From an uncultured Myxococcales bacterium (lineage in GTDB: Bacteria > Myxococcota_A > UBA9042 > DTJE01), in assembly GCA_903847405.1 (NCBI GenBank), contig CAINDP010000137.1, positions 1-64,000 of the forward strand: 64,000 nt of DNA. Direction: 5' to 3'. The position numbers and the translations under genes are program-made. Below, piece after piece: positions 63,686-64,000 of the stretch (positions are counted from its first letter, which is position 1; each line of letters starts with the position of its first letter). The notes under the pieces were generated by a model that did not search any database, was not told the DNA's origin, and saw only the letters and a program-made list of their open reading frames with translations.

Positions 63686-64000
63686 ATGCAGCAGCACGCC
63701 GCCTACGCAGTCCTGTTCGACCTCGACGGAACGCTGGTCCAGTCCGACGATCTGTACTACCGCGCGACCCAGTCGATGCTGGATTGGGTCGGACGATCCC
63801 TGGACGAACTGACGCCCGAGGAACGGTCCCGGATCCCCGGCCGTTCCGCCCTGGAAAACATGCGCTTCTACAGCGAACGGTTCGGGCTGCCGCAGCCCGT
63901 GGAGGCCCTCGTCGATCGCCGGATGGACGACGTCTGCCGGATGCTCGAGGAAGAGGGCGTCATGCTGGTCCCGGGCGCACGCGAAATCCTCGAAAGCCTT
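63686..64000 (+). CDS. HAD-superfamily phosphatase, 3' partial
   Basis: The frame runs off the right edge, leaving 105 codons. It starts MQQHAAYAVLFDLDGTLVQSDD, shown as the HAD motif I FDLDGTLVQSD with both nucleophile and acid Asp. A cap-like helical region follows (NMRFYSERFGLPQPVEA), then VMLVPGAREILESL, typical of subfamily IA phosphatases such as PGP or beta-phosphoglucomutase. The substrate cannot be assigned. Confidence 0.85.
   Translation, partial: MQQHAAYAVLFDLDGTLVQSDDLYYRATQSMLDWVGRSLDELTPEERSRIPGRSALENMRFYSERFGLPQPVEALVDRRMDDVCRMLEEEGVMLVPGAREILESL

Overview
This is a 64-kb stretch of a very GC-rich chromosome (about 70% by eye) from a Gram-negative bacterium, most likely a deltaproteobacterial or Myxococcota/Bradymonadales-type lineage. 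That placement is inferred from several features: giant MopE-like Asp/Cys-rich lipoproteins, an OmpA protein with thrombospondin type 3 repeats, many lipoproteins with DPG-rich linkers, a von Willebrand A lipoprotein full of cysteines, Tol/Lgt envelope genes, and frequent GTG/TTG starts. No 16S gene is present to confirm it. Apart from one possible short mobile-element relic (62693-62717) and one decayed nucleotidyltransferase, the window looks like stable chromosome.

Layout. Positions 1-17.8 kb form a cell-surface locus: the end of a Gly-rich protein, an OmpA/TSP3 outer-membrane protein, and two giant lipoproteins on the minus strand (1419 and 3445 aa) that share MopE-like metal-binding repeats and an unnamed C-terminal module. 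The module occurs once in the first and four times in tandem in the second. The larger protein also carries two cohesin-like domains and a dockerin-like domain. At 18.0-20.5 kb a DUF2892 membrane protein is divergent from a tight operon of thioredoxin, a 61-aa protein, a methyltransferase and an Mrp/ApbC-type ATPase. At 20.4-24.6 kb there are two PAS hybrid histidine kinases. From 24.8 to 31.4 kb there is a GT-C-like membrane protein, a DEAD-box helicase, a stand-alone JAMM-motif protein, an SDR oxidoreductase and a glycerophosphodiesterase.

From 31.3 to 38.9 kb: lgt, dprA, a minus-strand run alr-hemL-NUDIX-hydrolase, and a duplicated ThyX. From 39.0 to 46.7 kb: a vWA lipoprotein, TolB, a broken nucleotidyltransferase with its small partner, a YihY-type membrane protein and a two-domain SQCPFG lipoprotein. 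From 46.9 to 52 kb: zinc-ribbon proteins, a PflX-type radical SAM protein, tRNA-Met with a clear promoter and terminator, a DHH phosphoesterase, a double ACT protein and grpE. From 52 to 64 kb: an M20-fold protein without metal ligands, a Tat/lipoprotein molybdopterin oxidoreductase, gdhA, a REC-REC-PPDK_N regulator, more lipoproteins, a 5'-nucleotidase, a double-VOC protein and the start of a HAD phosphatase.

The most notable signals are: the shared unnamed module and its three nearly identical ~981-nt units; the cohesin plus dockerin arrangement; the Trx/methyltransferase/Mrp operon; the duplicated ThyX with complementary motif loss; the REC-REC-PPDK_N fusion; and a 44-bp two-hairpin element found upstream of two unrelated genes 55 kb apart.
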